From the NCBI GenBank assembly GCA_002898275.1, contig BEIQ01000002.1, forward strand, positions 248,001 through 312,000: a stretch of DNA of 64,000 bases, in the 5' to 3' direction. The position numbers and the translations under genes are program-made. This document shows, in pieces, positions 44,521 to 53,341 of this stretch (its first letter is position 1; the number at the start of each line of letters is the position of its first letter). The stretch is from a bacterium HR40 (lineage in GTDB: Bacteria > Pseudomonadota > Alphaproteobacteria > Geminicoccales > Geminicoccaceae). The notes beneath the pieces are model-generated. The model did no database searches, was not told the origin of the DNA, and was given only the letters and a program-made list of their open reading frames with translations.

Positions 44521-45171
44521 GTGCGTCTCGTCGTCTTCGACATCGATGGAACTCTCGTCGACAGCGCGGGGACCATCGTCGCCTGCGCGCAGGAGGCTTT
44601 TGCCCGCGCCGGGCTGGCGCCGCCTGCACCCGAGGCGATTCGTCGCATCGTCGGGCTGTCGCTGCCGGAAGCGATGGCGCGGCTTCTCGGGCGCGACGAT
44701 CCGCCGCTCTGCGCGCGAATCGCTGAGCACTATCGCCAGGCCTTTTTCGCCCGACGAGCGCAGCCCGACCACGAGGAACCGCTATTCCCTGGAGCTGCCG
44801 AGATCCTGAGCGAGCTGGCCGCTTCGGGGCACCTCCTCGGGGTGGCGACGGGCAAGGCCCTGCGCGGCGTGCGGGCGATCCTCGACCGCCACGGACTGAC
44901 GCGACATTTCGCGACCGTGCAGACCGCCGACCGCCATCCCTCGAAGCCGCATCCGGCGATGCTCCTCGCGGCCATGGACGAAACCGGCAGCCGGCCGGAA
45001 GACACGGTGTTGGTCGGCGATACCACCTACGACGTCGAAATGGCTCGCGCTGCGGGCGTGTTGCCGGTCGGCGTGCGCTGGGGCAACCATCCGCCCGAGG
45101 AACTCGCCGCCGCCGGGGCCGCCTTTCTCCTCGACCGCTTCGATCAGCTCCGGGAGATCGTTGCGCGGTGA
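44521..45171 (+). CDS. HAD-superfamily phosphatase, phosphoglycolate phosphatase-like
   Basis: 216 aa. Motif I FDIDGTLVDS with both aspartates at the N-terminus, a four-helix cap (about 15-80), motif II in GVATGKALRG, and motif IV VGDTTYDVEMARAAG. The C-terminal SHxP-type lysine lies in HPSKPHPAML. The GTG at 44521 has GGAG seven bases upstream and starts right at motif I; GTG 44506 is possible. Its stop overlaps the start of the ATP12 gene (GTGA). Substrate unknown, probably a small phosphoester. Confidence 0.88.
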   Translation: MRLVVFDIDGTLVDSAGTIVACAQEAFARAGLAPPAPEAIRRIVGLSLPEAMARLLGRDDPPLCARIAEHYRQAFFARRAQPDHEEPLFPGAAEILSELAASGHLLGVATGKALRGVRAILDRHGLTRHFATVQTADRHPSKPHPAMLLAAMDETGSRPEDTVLVGDTTYDVEMARAAGVLPVGVRWGNHPPEELAAAGAAFLLDRFDQLREIVAR

Positions 45172-46100
45172 AGCGCTTCTATCGCGAAGTCACGGTGGAG
45201 CCGGCCGGCAAGCTGTTTTGCGTGCGGCTCGACGGCCGGCCGCTGCGCACGCCCAAGCGGCAGGAATTGTGCTTGCCCTCGCCGGCTCTCGCCGAGGCGG
45301 TCGCGGCGGAATGGCGGCGTCAGCCGGAAGAGTTCGATCCGCGATGCCTGCCCCTGACGCGTCTCGCCGCCACCACCCTCGATCTCTTGCCGGCCCGCGC
45401 CCCCGATCTCGTCGCCGAACTCCTCGATTTCGCCCGGCACGACGTCCTCTGCTACCGGGTAGATCGTCCCCGCGAGCTCGTGCTGCGCGAAGAGCTCGCC
45501 TGGGATCCGTGGCTCGCTTGGGCGGAACGGGAACTCGGCGCACGTCTGCGGACCACTCGTGGCCTTGCCGCCGTCGAACAGGACGAACAAGCGCTCGCCC
45601 GACTGCGCCGGGTGATCGAGGCGCTCTCGCCGTTCGCCCTCGTCGGTGTGCATGCGGTCGCCCGCATCACCCATTCCCTCGTGCTCGCCCTGGCGGTCGC
45701 CCGCGGCGTCCTCGATGCCGAGACGGCTTTTCGCCTCGCTCATGTCGAGGAACTGTGGGAGATCGAACAATGGGGCGAGGAGCGGGAGCAGCAAAAGCGC
45801 CATGCCGCGCTGCAGGCAGAGCTCGCAGCCGCCGCCGAATTCCTCGCCGCCCTGGGTTCAGTGGGCTCGAGACGAGGCGCGCAAGAGACGGCCGTAGACG
45901 CCGGCCGCGTAGCTGGCCTGCACGGCGATCCCGGCATAGAGGGCGAAACGTTCGCCGAGCAAGAAGACGAGCGCGTCGAAGCCAAAACCCAGCTGCCCGG
46001 GACCGACCAGCCCCAAGAGCCCGACGAACAGGGCAAAGGGAATCTCCGCGAGCAGCACGCCCGCCCAAATGCGCAGGGCATGGCCGTGCACGAACCGTAG
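45168..46100 (+). CDS. F1-ATPase assembly chaperone ATP12 family, with unusual C-terminal extension
   Basis: ATP12 binds F1 alpha subunits during ATP synthase assembly; it is shared by alphaproteobacteria and mitochondria. Motifs include KRFYREV, LDGRPLRTPKR, EFDPRCLPLTRLAATTLDL, DVLCYRVDRP and the C-terminal EELWEIEQWGEEREQQKRHAAL. The usual protein would stop near 45860 (about 230 aa). Here the frame stays open for another 80 residues of charged low-complexity sequence (SVGSRRGAQETAVDAGRV...), antisense to a membrane-protein gene. Either the stop was lost or the sequence carries an error. Confidence 0.87.
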   Translation: MKRFYREVTVEPAGKLFCVRLDGRPLRTPKRQELCLPSPALAEAVAAEWRRQPEEFDPRCLPLTRLAATTLDLLPARAPDLVAELLDFARHDVLCYRVDRPRELVLREELAWDPWLAWAERELGARLRTTRGLAAVEQDEQALARLRRVIEALSPFALVGVHAVARITHSLVLALAVARGVLDAETAFRLAHVEELWEIEQWGEEREQQKRHAALQAELAAAAEFLAALGSVGSRRGAQETAVDAGRVAGLHGDPGIEGETFAEQEDERVEAKTQLPGTDQPQEPDEQGKGNLREQHARPNAQGMAVHEP

Positions 46101-46637
46101 AGATTGCATCAGGCTCGGACGATCGTCGAGGGCGACCCCGACCATGAGGGGGAGCAAATAGACGGCGACCAGCATACCCACCGCCATCGCAGCCACTCCC
46201 GTCGCGATCGCCACGACCGGATGAGTCGGGATCGGCAGAGCCGCGCCAAGAAGGGCGACGAGGACGAGCGGCAGCAGGTAGCTCAGCCTCAGCAGAAGCC
46301 ACCACAGGAGAAAGCGCAGGGCGCGCCAACCGAAAGGTGCTCCGAACCTCGGCCACGGCTCGCCCAGCACGAGGTGCCTGAGCCACGCCACGGCGAGAGC
46401 GGCACCGCCGAAGGGATCGACAGAGCTGCCAAGGCGGACGGGGGCATCGCGCATCAAAGGGTGGGAGGGAACGACGGCGACGCCCAGAAGTGCCAGCGCA
46501 GGACCCGCGAGGATCCACGGCAAGCTCAGGCGGAAGAAGACCGCGCGCCGGGCCCAGACGTAGGCGTAGGCGGAAACGACGAGGGCCACCACCGGTAAGG
46601 CTGCGGCGTCTGCGGGCTTGGCCGGGCTTCGCTCCAT
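45858..46637 (-). CDS. Multi-pass membrane protein of unknown function
   Basis: 259 aa with about six hydrophobic helices (ALPVVALVVSAYAYV; WILAGPALALLGVAVV; FLLWWLLLRLSYLLPLVLVALLGA; GVAAMAVGMLVAVYLLPLMVGVAL; IWAGVLLAEIPFALFVGLLGL; FALYAGIAVQASYAAGVYG). I do not recognise the family; the layout recalls DUF4013 or EI24-like proteins. The ATG at 46637 lies 4 bp after the pgeF stop. Its last 80 codons are antisense to the extended ATP12 frame. Confidence 0.75.
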   Translation of the reverse strand: MERSPAKPADAAALPVVALVVSAYAYVWARRAVFFRLSLPWILAGPALALLGVAVVPSHPLMRDAPVRLGSSVDPFGGAALAVAWLRHLVLGEPWPRFGAPFGWRALRFLLWWLLLRLSYLLPLVLVALLGAALPIPTHPVVAIATGVAAMAVGMLVAVYLLPLMVGVALDDRPSLMQSLRFVHGHALRIWAGVLLAEIPFALFVGLLGLVGPGQLGFGFDALVFLLGERFALYAGIAVQASYAAGVYGRLLRASSRAH

Positions 46638-46641
46638 GACC

Positions 46642-47424
46642 TCATTCCGCCACGAGCAGGATCGATGACAGCTGAACGCCGAACTGCGTCTCGCCGCGCA
46701 GACAGCTCCGCCGGTAGCTGAAGAACAGCCGATCCTCGCGACAAGTATCGAAGGCGAGGTGGTCGATGTTGCCCTCGGGCAAGCCCGCTCGCACGAGCCG
46801 CGCCCGCACGCAGCCCGGAAGATCGAAGAACCTCCGATCGTCGCTCCGGCCGGGACGGAAGAAGGGCGCCGTCGCGGGATCGGTCGCGAGGAAAGTCCGT
46901 TCGAACTCCGCACCGACCTCGTAGGATCGAGGACCGATGCAGGGACCGATGACGGCATGGATATCGCTCGGTCGCGAACCACGGACGAAGAACTCGTGGA
47001 GCGCGGCCTCGAGCACACCCGCCAGCAGGCCGCGCCAACCGGCATGCACCGCCGCGACACGGCGGGCGGCCGGATCGGCGAGCAGCACCGGCGCGCAGTC
47101 GGCGGTGGTCACCCCGATCGCGATCCCGGGTCGCTCGCAGAACAGCGCGTCGGCCTCCGGCGCCTCTTCCGGACCCCAGGGACAAGTGACGGCAGCGCAG
47201 AACCTGCCGTGGACCTGCCGTGCGGTCACCAGGCGCGTCGCCTCGACCCCGAGGGCGGCAGCCGCCCGCCTCCGATTCTCCCGCACGGCCTCGGGCCGGT
47301 CGCCCGAGCGCAGACCGACGTTGGCGGTGGCGAACGGCCCGCGGCTGACGCCGCCGCGACGGCCGAAGAAACCGTGGCGGATTCCGGGAAAACCGGCGAG
47401 GACGGGAGAGGTGAAAGGGATCAC
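46642..47424 (-). CDS. pgeF: Peptidoglycan editing factor PgeF (YfiH/CNF1 laccase-fold)
   Basis: 260 aa. Family members correct misincorporated serine in muropeptides and were earlier called polyphenol oxidases. Metal-site motifs: RQVHG near residue 71, TTADCAPVLL, HAGWRGLLAG, and GPCIGPRSYEVG. The GTG at 47424 overlaps the upstream methyltransferase stop (GTGA); another in-frame GTG lies two codons before. The lgt-methyltransferase-pgeF order is conserved in alphaproteobacteria. Confidence 0.92.
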   Translation of the reverse strand: MIPFTSPVLAGFPGIRHGFFGRRGGVSRGPFATANVGLRSGDRPEAVRENRRRAAAALGVEATRLVTARQVHGRFCAAVTCPWGPEEAPEADALFCERPGIAIGVTTADCAPVLLADPAARRVAAVHAGWRGLLAGVLEAALHEFFVRGSRPSDIHAVIGPCIGPRSYEVGAEFERTFLATDPATAPFFRPGRSDDRRFFDLPGCVRARLVRAGLPEGNIDHLAFDTCREDRLFFSYRRSCLRGETQFGVQLSSILLVAE

Positions 47425-48521
47425 CGCCACATCTCCCCTGCGACAAAGCCGGGCGGGACAGGATCCTGCGGTGCCACCAGGGCAAGGACGCGGAACAGCT
47501 CGCCCATATGGGCCGGATCGACGAGCCGCGCGACACCCTGCTCGAGCCTCCGCGCCTGCTCGGGCGAAGCGCGTGCGCACAGTCGGCTCAGTCGCAGCCG
47601 GATACCGAGGCGCTCGAGGAAGGTCGCTTGGGCGATGGGCCCGTAGACGGCAATCCCTTCGCCTCGCGCCGCGGTCGCGAGCGCCCGGAAATCGACATGC
47701 GAGGACAGGTCGGCTTGGCCGGGATGGGCGAGCGGATCGACCCGCGCGTGCCTCAGGACGGCCTGCAGCGTGTCGCCCGATGGTCGGTCGACATAGCCAT
47801 AGTCGATGACGAGCGCGAGCCCCCCCGCCCGCCTCAGCTTGGCCGCGAGGATCGCCGCTACCGCCTCGCGCGCCGGCGCGAGTTCCACCACCGCACCTTC
47901 GGCCAGATCCCCAAGGCGCGGATCGGCAAGGGCGGCTTTCGGTAGCGGATGCGGGTGGAGGGCGAAGGCGAGCCTGCCGTGCGCGTCGACGACCACCACC
48001 CGCTCCCGCAACCCCTCGGCCGTGCACACGTACTGCCGCATCGGCAGGGCGTCGAAGAACTCGTTGGCGATCACCAAGAGGGGCAGGTCGTCAGGAAGCT
48101 GGTCGACAGCGGAGTGAAAGACCAGCGGCAAACCCGACAGGCGCTGGCGCTGCCGCTCGCGCAGCGCCGCGCTCGCCTCGACCAGCTCCACCGAGCGCAC
48201 CGCCGCCCGGCAGGCGGGATCGGTCGCGAGGGCGCGCCAGAGGTCGAAAAGCAGCGTACCGCTTCCGGGACCGAGCTCCACGAGGCGGATGGCCTGTGGC
48301 CGACCGCTGGCCCGCCAATGGGCGATGCAGGCGAGCCCCAAGAGCTCGCCGAAGATCTGAGAGAGCTCGGGGGCCGTCACGAAATCGCCTTCGACCCCGA
48401 ATTCCGGCCCGCGGCCGTAGTAACCCTCGCGGTGTGCGGCACACAGCAGCATGAAGCGGCCGACATCGAGGGGCCCGTGGGCGCGGACGAGGGCAGCGAT
48501 GCGCTCGGCGAGCACACTCAC
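47421..48521 (-). CDS. NDUFAF7/MidA-type class I SAM-dependent methyltransferase
   Basis: 366 aa, DUF185 family. The mitochondrial homologue NDUFAF7 methylates an arginine of complex I subunit NDUFS2, so a role in NADH dehydrogenase assembly is plausible here. Motifs: GYYGRGPEFGVEGDFVTAPELSQIFGE near residues 33-60, the SAM loop VELGPGSGTLLFDL, and VIANEFFDALPMRQYV. The GTG at 48521 overlaps the lgt stop (GTGA) and gives a family-length protein; the longer open frame upstream lies inside other genes. Confidence 0.93.
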   Translation of the reverse strand: MSVLAERIAALVRAHGPLDVGRFMLLCAAHREGYYGRGPEFGVEGDFVTAPELSQIFGELLGLACIAHWRASGRPQAIRLVELGPGSGTLLFDLWRALATDPACRAAVRSVELVEASAALRERQRQRLSGLPLVFHSAVDQLPDDLPLLVIANEFFDALPMRQYVCTAEGLRERVVVVDAHGRLAFALHPHPLPKAALADPRLGDLAEGAVVELAPAREAVAAILAAKLRRAGGLALVIDYGYVDRPSGDTLQAVLRHARVDPLAHPGQADLSSHVDFRALATAARGEGIAVYGPIAQATFLERLGIRLRLSRLCARASPEQARRLEQGVARLVDPAHMGELFRVLALVAPQDPVPPGFVAGEMWR

Positions 48522-49336
48522 GGGAGAGCCCGGCGCCGCTTCCGGTACACCCCGAGCAGCAGCAGGAGGCCGAGCCCGACGAGCGGCAGGGACAGCAGCT
48601 GACCCATGGTGAGGCCGCCCCAGAGGAAGCCGAGCTGCGGATCGGGCTCTCGATAGAGCTCGAGAAAGCCGCGCGCCAACCCGTAGCCGCTCAGGAAAAG
48701 ACCCGTGAGGAGCCCGGCGTCCGCCGCCGCGCGCGGCCGCCAGGCCCACAGCTGGAGGATCGCGAAGAGCACGAGCCCCTCCAGTGTCGCCTCGTAGAGC
48801 TGGCTCGGATGGCGTGGCTCGGGGCCGGCGGCAGGGAAAATCACGGCCCACGGTACGTCCGTGGGACGTCCCCAAAGCTCGCCATTGATGAAATTGGCAA
48901 GCCTGCCGAAGAAGATCCCGAGCGGGGCGATGGCAGCGATGAGGTCGGTCACTTCGAGCAGCGCGATCCCGCGCTGGCGGGCGAACAGCCAGCAGGCGAT
49001 GGCGACGCCCGAGAGGCCGCCGTGGAAGGACATGCCGCCCCGCCAGAGAAAGAGGATTTCGAGCGGATGTTCGGCATAGTAGGAGGGATTGTAGACGAGC
49101 ACATAGCCGAGCCGGCCGCCCAGGACGATGCCGAGGGTGACGTAAACGAGGAGATCGTCCAGAGCCTCGGGCCGAAGCTTCCAGCCGGGCCGCGCGACGA
49201 GCCGACGGGCGAGCCACCAGCCGAGCAACAGGCCGGCGAGGTAGGCGAGGGCATACCAGCGGATCGCGATCGGCCCGATCGCGATGGCCACCGGGTCGAT
49301 GGCGGGGAACGGTAGAGCGAAGAACACCCGCGGCAT
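48518..49336 (-). CDS. lgt: Prolipoprotein diacylglyceryl transferase
   Basis: Inner-membrane enzyme that adds diacylglycerol to the lipobox cysteine of prolipoproteins, 272 aa, seven helices. Motifs: the essential His in WRGGMSFHGG, the signature GIFFGRLANFINGELWGR near residue 140, RHPSQLYEA, and GFLELYREPD. The ATG at 49336 follows the undecaprenyl-phosphate transferase stop by 63 bp on the same strand. Confidence 0.97.
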   Translation of the reverse strand: MPRVFFALPFPAIDPVAIAIGPIAIRWYALAYLAGLLLGWWLARRLVARPGWKLRPEALDDLLVYVTLGIVLGGRLGYVLVYNPSYYAEHPLEILFLWRGGMSFHGGLSGVAIACWLFARQRGIALLEVTDLIAAIAPLGIFFGRLANFINGELWGRPTDVPWAVIFPAAGPEPRHPSQLYEATLEGLVLFAILQLWAWRPRAAADAGLLTGLFLSGYGLARGFLELYREPDPQLGFLWGGLTMGQLLSLPLVGLGLLLLLGVYRKRRRALP

Positions 49337-49399
49337 TCCGTGATCCGCAGGCGAGATAGCGCGTTCGGCCGCGGGCGCAACCGCATGCCCGCGCGCGGT

Positions 49400-50842
49400 T
49401 CAAGCGTCGGGATCGCGGAAGCCGACGATCAGCGTCCTGAGGATGATCTTGAGGTCGAAGAGGAGCGACCAGTTCTCGACATAGTAGAGATCGTATTGCA
49501 CCCGGCGGTGCATGGCCTCGAGATGGCGCGTCTCGCCCCGCAAGCCGTTGATCTGAGCCCAGCCGGTGATCCCGGGCTTGACCCGATGACGGGCGAGATA
49601 GTCGCCGATCAGGCGAGCGTACATCTCGTTGTGGGCCACCGCATGAGGCCGCGGACCGACGATCGACATCTCGCCGCGCAGGACGTTCCAAAACTGCGGC
49701 AGCTCGTCGAGGCTGTAGCGCCGCAGCCAGCGCCCCACCCGGGTGATGCGCGGGTCGCCCCGCCGCGCCTGGGGAACCGGTCCGCTTTCGCCGTCGTCGC
49801 AACACTCGACATACATGGTGCGGAACTTCAGAATCTCGATGGGTTTTCCGCCAAATCCCCAGCGCTTTTGCCGGTAAAACACGGGGCCGGGAGAATCGAG
49901 CTTCACGAGGAGCGCGATCACCGCCATGAGCGGCGCGACGAGCAGCAACACGGCGGCGGCCAGCAACCGGTCTTCGAGCGCCTTGAGGATGGCGTTCCAG
50001 CCGGCGAGCGGCCGGTCGTAGATGTGGAGGACCGGCACGCCCGCGATGTGCGAGACGCCGCGCTGTTCCAGGGCGAAATCGGGAATGTCGGGGCACAGGC
50101 GGACATCGGCCGGAATCGCCCGGAGCTTGCGCAGCCATTCGCGGATCCGGAGCTGGGCGCCGAACGGCAGAGCGACGAGCACGAGATCCACCGGGTGGTC
50201 GCGCGCGAAGACCACGAGATCGTCGAGCGTGCCGAGCACTGGATAACCGGCTACATAGTCCGGCACGCGGTCGCGGCGGTCATCGAAGAGGCCGATGAGC
50301 CGCACGCCCTCGCCGTGCCGATGGAGGTGACGGACGAGGCGTTGGCCGAGTTCGCCCGCACCCACCACCACCACGTTGCGCACCAGCCGTCCGCTGCGCT
50401 GCCAGTGGGCGACGAGCAAGCCGGCGACGAGCCGCGTGCCGAGCAGGCCCGCCAGTCCGCCGCCATAGAAGAGAGCCGCCTGCAGCCGGGGCACGGCGGC
50501 GAGCGTGCCGCTGGCATAACCGATGGTGACGAGTGCCATGGCGACGAACGTCCAGCCCACCGCCGCGCGCACGACGGTGAAATCGAGCTCGACGAGACGC
50601 TCGTAGCGGTAGACTTCGAGCAGGTCGAAGAGAGCTGGGACGAAGAGCAGCGCCAACAGCGTCGCGATCACCGGGGCCGCTGCCGTTGTTGCCGGTGCGA
50701 AGGTACCGGCTACCGCGGCCGACAGCCCGATCGCCAGCATATCGGCCGCCCGCAGGCTGCCGACGATCACACCGGGTGTTGCCCAGTCGGCACGAGAGGA
50801 CCGAGCCAGTCGTTCCTGCGTCACCACCGGCTCCGCGGGCAA
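49400..50842 (-). CDS. Undecaprenyl-phosphate sugar phosphotransferase (WcaJ-like)
   Basis: Polyisoprenyl-phosphate hexose-1-phosphate transferase that starts an exopolysaccharide or capsule repeat unit, 480 aa. Four N-terminal helices (about 30-140), a CoA_binding_3 Rossmann domain (VVVVGAGELGQRLVRHL), a fifth membrane segment near 290 and the catalytic domain: DSPGPVFYRQKRWG, KFRTMYVE, SLDELPQFWNVLRGEMSIVG, and KPGITGWAQINGLRG. TTG 50842 is the likely start with GGAGA upstream; GTGs at 50827 and 50824 are alternatives. Other polymer genes are not adjacent. Confidence 0.92.
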   Translation of the reverse strand: MPAEPVVTQERLARSSRADWATPGVIVGSLRAADMLAIGLSAAVAGTFAPATTAAAPVIATLLALLFVPALFDLLEVYRYERLVELDFTVVRAAVGWTFVAMALVTIGYASGTLAAVPRLQAALFYGGGLAGLLGTRLVAGLLVAHWQRSGRLVRNVVVVGAGELGQRLVRHLHRHGEGVRLIGLFDDRRDRVPDYVAGYPVLGTLDDLVVFARDHPVDLVLVALPFGAQLRIREWLRKLRAIPADVRLCPDIPDFALEQRGVSHIAGVPVLHIYDRPLAGWNAILKALEDRLLAAAVLLLVAPLMAVIALLVKLDSPGPVFYRQKRWGFGGKPIEILKFRTMYVECCDDGESGPVPQARRGDPRITRVGRWLRRYSLDELPQFWNVLRGEMSIVGPRPHAVAHNEMYARLIGDYLARHRVKPGITGWAQINGLRGETRHLEAMHRRVQYDLYYVENWSLLFDLKIILRTLIVGFRDPDA

Positions 50843-50930
50843 GCGAGAGATCTCCGGTTCGTCGATCGCGCAAGACTCGACGCCGCCTGTTTACCACAGG
50901 TTGATCGCCGATTCATCCTCGACAGGACGA

Positions 50931-51623
50931 TCAACGCGCCCGCGGCGCGAGTAGATCGAAGCGCATCGGCTGGGACAGCACGAGCCGCCCGTTCGAATCC
51001 CGCTCCACCAGGCGCCGGTAGCGCTCCTCGACGTCGGCGCGGGCGCGCTGGATGCGCTCGGCGCGCCGCGGATCCACCCGCACCAGATCGGCCAGCAGTT
51101 CGTCCACCGACTGGGCCGGCTGCCAGGTGATGTAGGTCTTTTCGGTGATGAGGGCGAAGCGCCCTTCGCTCGCCCGCAGGATGGCGCCATAGGCGGCCGC
51201 CCGCATCCGGCTCTCGTCCTCGACGGGGAGCATGACCTCGAAATAGGCCCCCTCGGCCAGAGGCTCGAAGACCGCGAGCCGGCCCGTCGGCCGAAGCACC
51301 CGGAAGGCCTCGGCGAGCGCCTGGTCCATCGCCTCGGGCCGCAGATGGTGGAGGCTGTTGAAATAGATGACGAAGTCGAAGCTCGCGCGGGCGAAGGGAA
51401 GGAGTTCCCCGCGTCCGACCACGAGCCATGCCTGCGGGAGGCGCGCGGCGGCGAGCGCCACGCGACCAGGTTCGGGATCGAGGCCGACGGCTTCGGCACC
51501 GTGGCGTACCAGCCAGACGAGGAGATTGCCGTCGCCGCAGCCGGCATCGAGCACGCGACGGCCGCGGACATCGAGGTACTGGGCAAGCACCTCGCTATTC
51601 CGCCGGACGACCCGCTCGCTCAA
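50931..51623 (-). CDS. Class I SAM-dependent methyltransferase
   Basis: 230 aa. SAM-binding motif VLDAGCGDGNLLVWLV near residue 28, acidic loop GLDPEPG, motif IV SFDFVIYFNSLHHL and LRPTGRLAVFEP. This resembles Methyltransf_11 enzymes; substrate unknown. The TTG at 51623 follows GGGGAG by six bases; no ATG gives a family-like N-terminus. It sits upstream of, and in line with, the sugar transferase gene 88 bp away. Confidence 0.82.
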   Translation of the reverse strand: MSERVVRRNSEVLAQYLDVRGRRVLDAGCGDGNLLVWLVRHGAEAVGLDPEPGRVALAAARLPQAWLVVGRGELLPFARASFDFVIYFNSLHHLRPEAMDQALAEAFRVLRPTGRLAVFEPLAEGAYFEVMLPVEDESRMRAAAYGAILRASEGRFALITEKTYITWQPAQSVDELLADLVRVDPRRAERIQRARADVEERYRRLVERDSNGRLVLSQPMRFDLLAPRAR

Positions 51624-51713
51624 CTCTCGCTCCCCGCTCTGGTGCGGCCGCCGCAGGTCTCTTAGCTTCCCGCACGCGGGGACGGCAAGTCTCCCGCCCA
51701 TCCGGCGTTCGGA

Positions 51714-51980
51714 GTGCGAGCGGTGGCGCGAGATCCCGAGCCTGGCGGCACGACCGGTACCCTCCTCACGCTCGTCGTGCTCTTCGGTCTGCTCGCTGCG
51801 AGCCTGCTCGTCGCCTGGCGGGCATGGCAAGCCCTCGGCGAGGTCGAGATCGGCCTCCATGGCTGGCTCGCTCTCGCGCTCGGCGTGGTCGCGACCGCCG
51901 GTCTCGGCACGGGCCTCATGACCCTCCTCTGGTACAGCCACCGGCGCGGCTACGACGAGCGCGCCGGGCGCGACGACTGA
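51714..51980 (+). CDS. Small two-helix membrane protein
   Basis: 88 aa with two hydrophobic segments, about 16-36 (TLLTLVVLFGLLAASLLVAW) and 48-70 (GWLALALGVVATAGLGTGLM). A short charged tail (YSHRRGYDERAGRDD) follows. GTG 51714 is the start used; a second GTG three codons on is possible. No family recognised. It lies 5 bp upstream of the FG-GAP protein gene, so the two are probably co-expressed and may form a membrane-plus-soluble pair. Confidence 0.6.
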   Translation: MRAVARDPEPGGTTGTLLTLVVLFGLLAASLLVAWRAWQALGEVEIGLHGWLALALGVVATAGLGTGLMTLLWYSHRRGYDERAGRDD

Positions 51981-51985
51981 CGGCG

Positions 51986-53341
51986 GTGTTCGAACGCCTC
52001 GACGGTCTTTTGGACGAATTGCCAGCCGCCAGTTGGCGATCCCTCGCCGTTGCCGACATCGACGGGGGTGGGGCGAAGGCCCTCGTGCTCGTCGCCACCG
52101 ATGCTCCGCCCGCTGTCCTCGCCCTCCGCCCCGGAGGTCCGGTGCGGTGCGATCCCGGGTCGCTCGCCGAAAAAGGCCTGTCCGGCCGTGTCGTATGCGC
52201 CGCGGATGTCGATGGCGACGGCGCCGAGGAACTCCTGTTCGTAGATCGCCGCCCGAATGGTGAACTGGCGGGCCGCCTCTGCCGACTGGAGAGTGGGGAC
52301 TGGTGCGCGTTCGCCTTCGGCCTCCCGCGCCCGACCGTCGGTGCGCCCGCGGCGATCGCTGTTCCCATGGTCGGTAGCCACGCCGGCATCCTGCTCGCCG
52401 TGACCGGCTCGCTTCTCCGCCTCTATGGCGCCGGCCCGCAGGGCACGGTCTGCGACCTCGCGGCCGAGGTCGGTCTCGACGAGTTCTCGCCGCAAGCTCC
52501 GCTCCGCCATCTGCCTTGGCCGAAGCCCCATGGGGGCCTTCTCTTTGGCGCTGGCGAGAGCCTATGGTCCATGGCACGCGATGCCCGTGGTCGGTTCTCG
52601 CCACCGCTGCCGGTCGCCGCGGTGGGACCCGCGATCCGGGCACTGCTCCCGCTCGCAGGCCCGACCGACGGCCGTCTCAATGTCTTCGCCGCCACCGCCT
52701 CGGGAACGCAGCAGCTATTGGCGACTGCCGCCGAGGACACGCTGGTGGACGTCGCTCCTCGCCTGCTCGCCGAACCTGGCCCGGTGCTCGATGCCGTCGC
52801 CGCCGATTTCGACGGCGATGGCGCAGAGGAACTCCTCCTCCTCTGCGACCGCGAGCCCAACCGTCTGTTCGGCTGGCGCGAGGGTGGACTGCGACCGCTC
52901 GATGCCGGGGCCGCGACTCTACCGCGGGGTCGACACGCTGCCGCAGCGGTGGTCGATCTCGATCTCGACGGTGTGCCAGAACTGCTGCTGTTGCCGGCTT
53001 CCGGCTGCCGCGACCGGCCGCTCGTCCTGCGCGCTGCCGCGGCGCGAGCCGAACGCTTGGTGGCGATCGCCCCACTGTCCGTTGGCGGCGCTCCCGCTCG
53101 TGGCGCCGAGGTGCGGATCGAGATCGGCGGGCGATGGCGGCGCAGCGTGGTCGATGGCGGCAACGGTCGCATCCAAGGTGAACCGGTTGTCCGCTTCGGC
53201 CTCGGCGCGGGTCGGAACGCTGCCCGGGTTGAAGTGTGCTGGCCAGACGGTTCGCGCCTGCAGTTGCCGGAAGTGGCGGCGGGGTGTCTATATCGGCTGG
53301 GCCACCCCGCCGCCTCGATCAGGCGGTCGTCGGCCAAATGA
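51986..53341 (+). CDS. FG-GAP/VCBS repeat protein with C-terminal UnbV (ASPIC) domain, no signal peptide
   Basis: 451 aa. Calcium-loop repeats of FG-GAP type: VADIDGGGAKALVLV, AADVDGDGAEELLFVDR, AADFDGDGAEELLLLCDR and VVDLDLDGVPELLLLP. The last 70 residues (GAEVRIEIGGRWRRSVVDGG...ARVEVCWPDGSRLQLPEV) match the UnbV module, which follows such propellers in exported proteins. No hydrophobic export signal precedes the first repeat, which is odd because calcium propellers normally work outside the cytoplasm. GTG 51986 is assumed; a CTG at 51977 is in frame. The 3' end overlaps the convergent gene by 23 bp. Confidence 0.75.
   Translation: MFERLDGLLDELPAASWRSLAVADIDGGGAKALVLVATDAPPAVLALRPGGPVRCDPGSLAEKGLSGRVVCAADVDGDGAEELLFVDRRPNGELAGRLCRLESGDWCAFAFGLPRPTVGAPAAIAVPMVGSHAGILLAVTGSLLRLYGAGPQGTVCDLAAEVGLDEFSPQAPLRHLPWPKPHGGLLFGAGESLWSMARDARGRFSPPLPVAAVGPAIRALLPLAGPTDGRLNVFAATASGTQQLLATAAEDTLVDVAPRLLAEPGPVLDAVAADFDGDGAEELLLLCDREPNRLFGWREGGLRPLDAGAATLPRGRHAAAAVVDLDLDGVPELLLLPASGCRDRPLVLRAAAARAERLVAIAPLSVGGAPARGAEVRIEIGGRWRRSVVDGGNGRIQGEPVVRFGLGAGRNAARVEVCWPDGSRLQLPEVAAGCLYRLGHPAASIRRSSAK

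Noticed and set aside
48522-50138. Minus-strand extension of the NDUFAF7-type methyltransferase
   Set aside because: It shadows lgt and the sugar transferase; the methyltransferase domain begins only after the lgt stop.
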